Below are positions 60,114 through 64,000 of a DNA stretch of 64,000 nucleotides, one piece after another (the first letter of the stretch is position 1; the number at the start of each line of letters is the position of its first letter). The notes under the pieces were generated by a model, which had not been told where the DNA came from, made no database searches, and saw only the letters and a program-made list of their open reading frames with translations. The position numbers were made by a program, and so were the translations under genes. Origin of the DNA: Rusavskia elegans (lineage: Eukaryota > Ascomycota > Lecanoromycetes > Teloschistales > Teloschistaceae); the NCBI GenBank assembly GCA_011316305.1, contig SAUG01000040.1, forward strand, positions 248,001 through 312,000, written 5' to 3'.

Positions 60114-60613
60114 GGTTGGACGGCGGCACGGTTATGCGAGCTTCCGGATTCAGGGGTGGTGAACTTGTCATATATCATTGATACCCAAATTACACGTTGG
60201 AGATGTTTTATGACCAATCACGCGAAGTCGCACATGGAAGGGCCAGTTGCGAGTGCTGAAAGCGTTCGACAATCAAAAACTCCATGGTTCTGTACCAAGA
60301 CGCCTCGCCAAATGAGTCGATATCACTAGGGGATGTCTCACCAGCAGTCCCCAGTCTCATCCGGATCTCGTTTCACGGAAACCGAAGTTTGTCACAATAG
60401 CGCCAACAACTCAATGTCGCTGTTAAGCACCTCGAGGTGTCGAATGTCGCATCAAGTGTACTCGTAAGATAGAGCTGGTGAAGTCAAGTATCAAAAGTTA
60501 TTTCATGACCATTCCCCATGTCATCATCAAAGGAATGTCTCCACGTACGTTTGAGATGTAATAACGCCCAACGACTTTTGAACCTGCTCGAACCTAAGCT
60601 GTCTAAAACATTC
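60114..60613. other. convergent intergenic region, PKR1 / PKS relic
   Basis: 500 bp; nothing recognised. Confidence 0.35.
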
Positions 60614-63600
60614 TCACCCCTTTGATGCGAACGCTACCAGAAGTAACTCTCCCAATCTAGCTACACAAGGCTCCCTCATCATACTGAAGTGATTACCCGC
60701 CATACGCCTTGTCCTGATCATATCTCCATCGAGATACTCATCCCATCGATTTGTTCCAAAATCCGTTCGATTCTCCAACAGCCACTGCGCATGACCAGAC
60801 GGATATGGATCTGGCTTTGGATCCGACGGATACTTGCACACTCCGTCTTCGCACCATATAGCGAACACCTTCGGGCACTGTTTCAGCAATGGTTTCTTCG
60901 GTTTGTAACAAGAGAGAGCTTCCACCGTTTTGGCGAAATGAGGAAGGAGCCAGGGCAGAAGCTTGTTGATTTCGCCCCCGCCATTACCCAGGAGGCCGTT
61001 TTTCGCGAAGAATTCGTGAAGCGAACGTGGCAGCGGCTCGATGAGAGCCGGTGATGGAGCGTCAAGCAGGACGAGTACGTCGATATGATTGTTCGCGTCT
61101 GTCATTTGTCGGATAATTTCGAATGCCATAACTCCCCCTACTAACCAGCCTCCGATGTTGTAGGGGCCTTCAGGTTGCCGTCGCTTGATCTCCGTGACGA
61201 GTTTGGAGGCCATGCCGACAACACCACCGTGGTATTCTTCCGGCGTCTTCAGGTAGGGTGAATTGAGGCCCCAGATGGCCGTGTCTTGTGAGATCTGAGA
61301 AATGAACATATAAGATGTTGCGGATCCACTGCCGTCCGGGACCCACCACAGTGTTTTTGCTGCGGTCTTGGAATTACCTTGGAGTAACACAGAGGTTGCA
61401 GACCGCTCCGGCGCGTCTGTTTTCGATGTCCTCTGTGGCTTAGCTGTTTGGGCCTCGTCTTTAATTTCGTGTCTTTCTTTCGAGGAGTGATGTGGGGTGA
61501 CTCTTCGATAGCCTGGATGGAGTTGTTCTCAATGAGGAACATCGCAGGCAAGGAAAGCCCCATTGTCTCACGAAGCGCTCCAAGAAAGGTGAGACTCATC
61601 ACCGAATCCAGTCCCAGGGAACCCAAGTCGCCAGTAGCCAGCAGCTCGCTAATCTCCACGCACATCTCCCGCGATATTGTTTCACAGCCGATCATGGACA
61701 AAGAATCCCAGTCATTTGTCTTTTGGGACGCTGAGTCTGTTGATGTCGGCGTGGACATCGACCCATCATTGAACGATATCGCATCCGAGCAGTCAAGGTC
61801 AGATGTCAAATTAGCACTAGCCTCTTGGAGATTTTCTTCTACCAGTTCCGACAGATCATATTGCCTTAAAAATCCTTTCATGCCGCGCACCGTCGGGTAG
61901 TCGATGAACAAAGACAACTGGGCTTCGATCTCCAGCTTCTCTCGAATGCGGCCCGTAATGGACAACAACATCAAGGAATCTACCCCAAGGTTGACAAATT
62001 CACATGCATCCTCCAAGTCATTGACGGGAACACCGAGTTCAGCTGCGATGATATCAAGTGCCTTGTCGGTCATGAGCTGCATCGGCCTCCAAGATGATAT
62101 ACTCCACCTCTCACGGGGATTCATTAATTTTAGACTTGGTCTCCGAGCCACCGACTTCAGGGCAAGTCGTTGGTCGACAATCACTGACGCTATAGGGGCA
62201 GTGAGGCTTCGTGCAGGCAGAAGGGTATTGAGCAGCCGTCGTGGAATGCACTGGAACTTCAGGGCTCCAACCAGACCAATTATCCTGTCTCCGTCGAGTA
62301 CGTGGACATCACCTGACATCATATTATGGCCAGCTGTTTGCATCTTGACGTATGATCGGTAAGTCTTTGTTGCCTGAAGGGTTCGGCAAATCGCATTGAC
62401 TCCCAGCCATGAGAGATGTAGACTTGTTTCGAGGAGTCGAAAGTGTCATTGGCATCGAGGATGAAGCCAGCCCGATGAGCAACACAGTTCAATGAAATAG
62501 GTGCTACACAGCCATTTTCCGTCGTGGCCTAGAATACGACGTGTGAAATTCCCTCGAGCTCCGGACTATCGAGAATAACCTCTGCCATGCCTTGATATTT
62601 GGCATCGTAGGCCACGAACCCGGCGAAGAGCTTGTACACCATGCCTCGGAGCATCCTATGGGCTGTACCGGCACACACAGCCGTTTCAAGGCTTTCGATT
62701 CGTCCCTTGATAAGATATGCGTTGTGCTGCCACTCAGTAAGCCATGTGACTCCCGACCCATATTCGACATGACATCTCGCATGCTCGGCGATGGATTTGC
62801 CAGAGCCGCTACTGAAAATCAGATGGGCTTTGTTGGTGGCCAGATGGGCCGTAGCAGAGGGACTAATCATCTGCACTTTAGCAGTCAGTTCCGCGATGAA
62901 GGGTTTCATTACCTCCATGTTATAAACGTTCATTTGGGCTGTCGGTCCATCTGGGTGAAGCAATTTGTACAAATGTTAGCCGATGGCTGCTAAGGAATAG
63001 GATACTTGCGTTGTTCTTGTGATTTGCGCAAGCGCGGTATGAGCTTGTGCTTCAATTGTACCGCCGATCACAGTAGACCAGTTGTTGTTGCCGCCAGCCT
63101 CCGATATTTCGATTTGAAGAACAGTCCGATGAACGTGTGTTCCAACTCGGATAGCTATCAAGACAACTTCCACGCCAAGACGCACGAGAGCTGAAAGAAC
63201 AGGTGCTGATGCTATGGCAGCCCCTGCGAGGAGCCCCGTACATAAACCAACCACAACGGCATCATAGGGGACTCGAGCATTCTGGGGGTGTATAGAAGCG
63301 AACCTTGGACCGTCGATAATATGTCAACGTGAGGTGTCCGCTGCCATTCCTACTCGAAGTGTTCAGCCAGCTGCGAGACACATAGTAAAGCACTCAGTAG
63401 GCCAGGGTGGACATCTTGGTCTGTTAATGAGGACCTTGAAGCTTCTTCGTTTCGAGTGACGAGTAATTCGAAAAGGAAGAGCGCTCGGGTCCGGACAGCT
63501 GGGCAATCCCATGCTTGAGAACCGAATCAACTTTTTGGATGAATTGGTCAAGCAATACAATTCTTCTGCCGGCAAGCAACTGCTCATGAAGACGTTCCCT

Positions 63601-63660
63601 TGGATCAGTGATCTGGTCTCCAAAGAGAAATATATTCGTACCACCAGCATACCGAAGCGC
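60614..63660 (-). pseudogene. decayed non-reducing polyketide synthase (SAT-[KS-AT lost]-PT-ACP-ACP-TE)
   Basis: Pieces of an NR-PKS lie in order on the minus strand. SAT: IFLFGDQITD near 63600, then VVGLCTGLLAGAAIASA near 63240 with the GxCxG cysteine. PT (C-terminal half): YKLLHPDGPTAQMN to ILDSPELEGISHVVF, 62972-62529, continuing NGCVAPISLNCVAHRAGFIL. ACP1: EFVNLGVDSLMLLS. ACP2: LGSLGLDSVMSLTFLGALRE. TE: 61390-60614, ending GNHFSMMREP. KS, AT and the first half of PT are absent: SAT is followed within about 20 bp by PT. Defects seen: a TAG at 62529-62531 in place of a conserved Gln, a frame change near 62385, another near 61480, at least one more in SAT plus a TAG at 63350-63352, and no TE nucleophile serine. 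Confidence 0.85.
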
Positions 63661-64000
63661 AAAGAGCCGTAGTGGTAACTCTGGACAGCTACCTTGATCT
63701 ACAGAGAACAACGCTGATTGGTCAGTGACGTCTGGAGCGTGTCGCTGCAATGTCCGGACCCTTTGGTGGATTGCCGGTGGCTGCTGAAGGGACGCATTGG
63801 TAAGTCGAACGGTATGATGGACTTAGCAGTGATACAGGAGATGACTACCATCCAGACTGATATTCGGCGTTGTAGGTCGAAGGTAGGCTCGTCATCATCT
63901 GAGGATCGTTTGCCAGCAAGGATCTGCGCCGTGAGCACCTGAGCGTAGCAATCCAACGTTTTCCCTCGGGTCGACGCGATTCACAGTCGACACTATCACA
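63661..64000. other. upstream flank of PKS relic, window edge
   Basis: It may include the N-terminal end of the SAT region (frame LRLFALRYAGGTNIFLFGDQ begins at about 63680) and its promoter. Nothing else is identified before the edge. Confidence 0.35.

Noticed and set aside
61448..61900. 150-codon plus-strand frame
   Set aside because: Antisense of the ACP2-linker of the PKS relic, whose minus-strand domains are recognisable.
1..64000. tRNA genes, rRNA, CRISPR, prokaryotic operons
   Set aside because: No cloverleaf with A and B boxes was seen by eye, no spacer-repeat arrays, and gene structure is plainly fungal; a tRNA scan could still find one I missed.

Overview
The window is nuclear DNA of a filamentous ascomycete (Pezizomycotina; Dothideomycetes is my guess, not shown). 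The evidence is a set of eukaryotic housekeeping genes (TIM17, SmD1, NUP159, proteasome beta-2, SDHAF3, MTQ2, ALB1) broken by many 50-85 nt GT..AG introns with CTAAC/CTGAC-like branch sites, plus fungus-specific families (KCH1/PRM6, DUG2, PKR1, AATase, fungal P450s, BTB and F-box proteins) and a relic of a non-reducing polyketide synthase. No operons, CRISPR arrays, rRNA or convincing tRNA genes were seen. Exon boundaries below were built by hand from reading frame, splice sites and family alignment, and have not been checked against transcripts.

Layout. 0.9-7.7 kb: KCH1-like K+ transport protein (+), TAPT1/Emp65 membrane protein (-), conserved hypothetical (-). 9.0-12.0 kb: six-exon DUG2 (WD40 plus M20 peptidase). 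12.5-13.9 kb: a frameshifted F-box gene. 14.2-16.1 kb: Ntn asparaginase with a 655-nt intron. 16.4-20.1 kb: ALB1 (-), a P450 (+), TIM17 (-). 20.8-27.6 kb: AATase-like acyltransferase (+), old-yellow-enzyme oxidoreductase (-), large BTB protein (+). 28.3-30.7 kb: CNNM/Mam3 transporter (-). 30.9-31.8 kb: a hAT-like MITE and decayed sequence. 31.8-34.9 kb: 897-aa F-box protein (-). 35.5-45.7 kb: compact housekeeping block (Cys-rich hypothetical, SDHAF3, MTQ2, SmD1, small membrane protein, NUP159, proteasome beta-2). 46.2-48.3 kb: proline iminopeptidase with 13 exons (-). 49.1-56.7 kb: truncated SDR, small coiled-coil protein, BTB protein, triple-KH protein, and a two-repeat putative secreted protein. 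57.3-64.0 kb: a P450, PKR1, and a decayed polyketide synthase running to the window edge.

Most neighbours are functionally unrelated, as usual in fungi. Possible themes are mitochondrial and ribosome housekeeping in divergent pairs (SDHAF3/MTQ2, SmD1/145-aa protein, NUP159/beta-2), and the right end as a dead secondary-metabolite locus (PKS relic 1.7 kb from an intact-looking P450). The most unusual observations are the two-repeat protein, whose repeats appear to have arisen by exon duplication (both preceded by a phase-2 intron), and the PKS relic, which has lost KS and AT, carries a stop and frameshifts, and has C-to-T type changes at the thioesterase active site.
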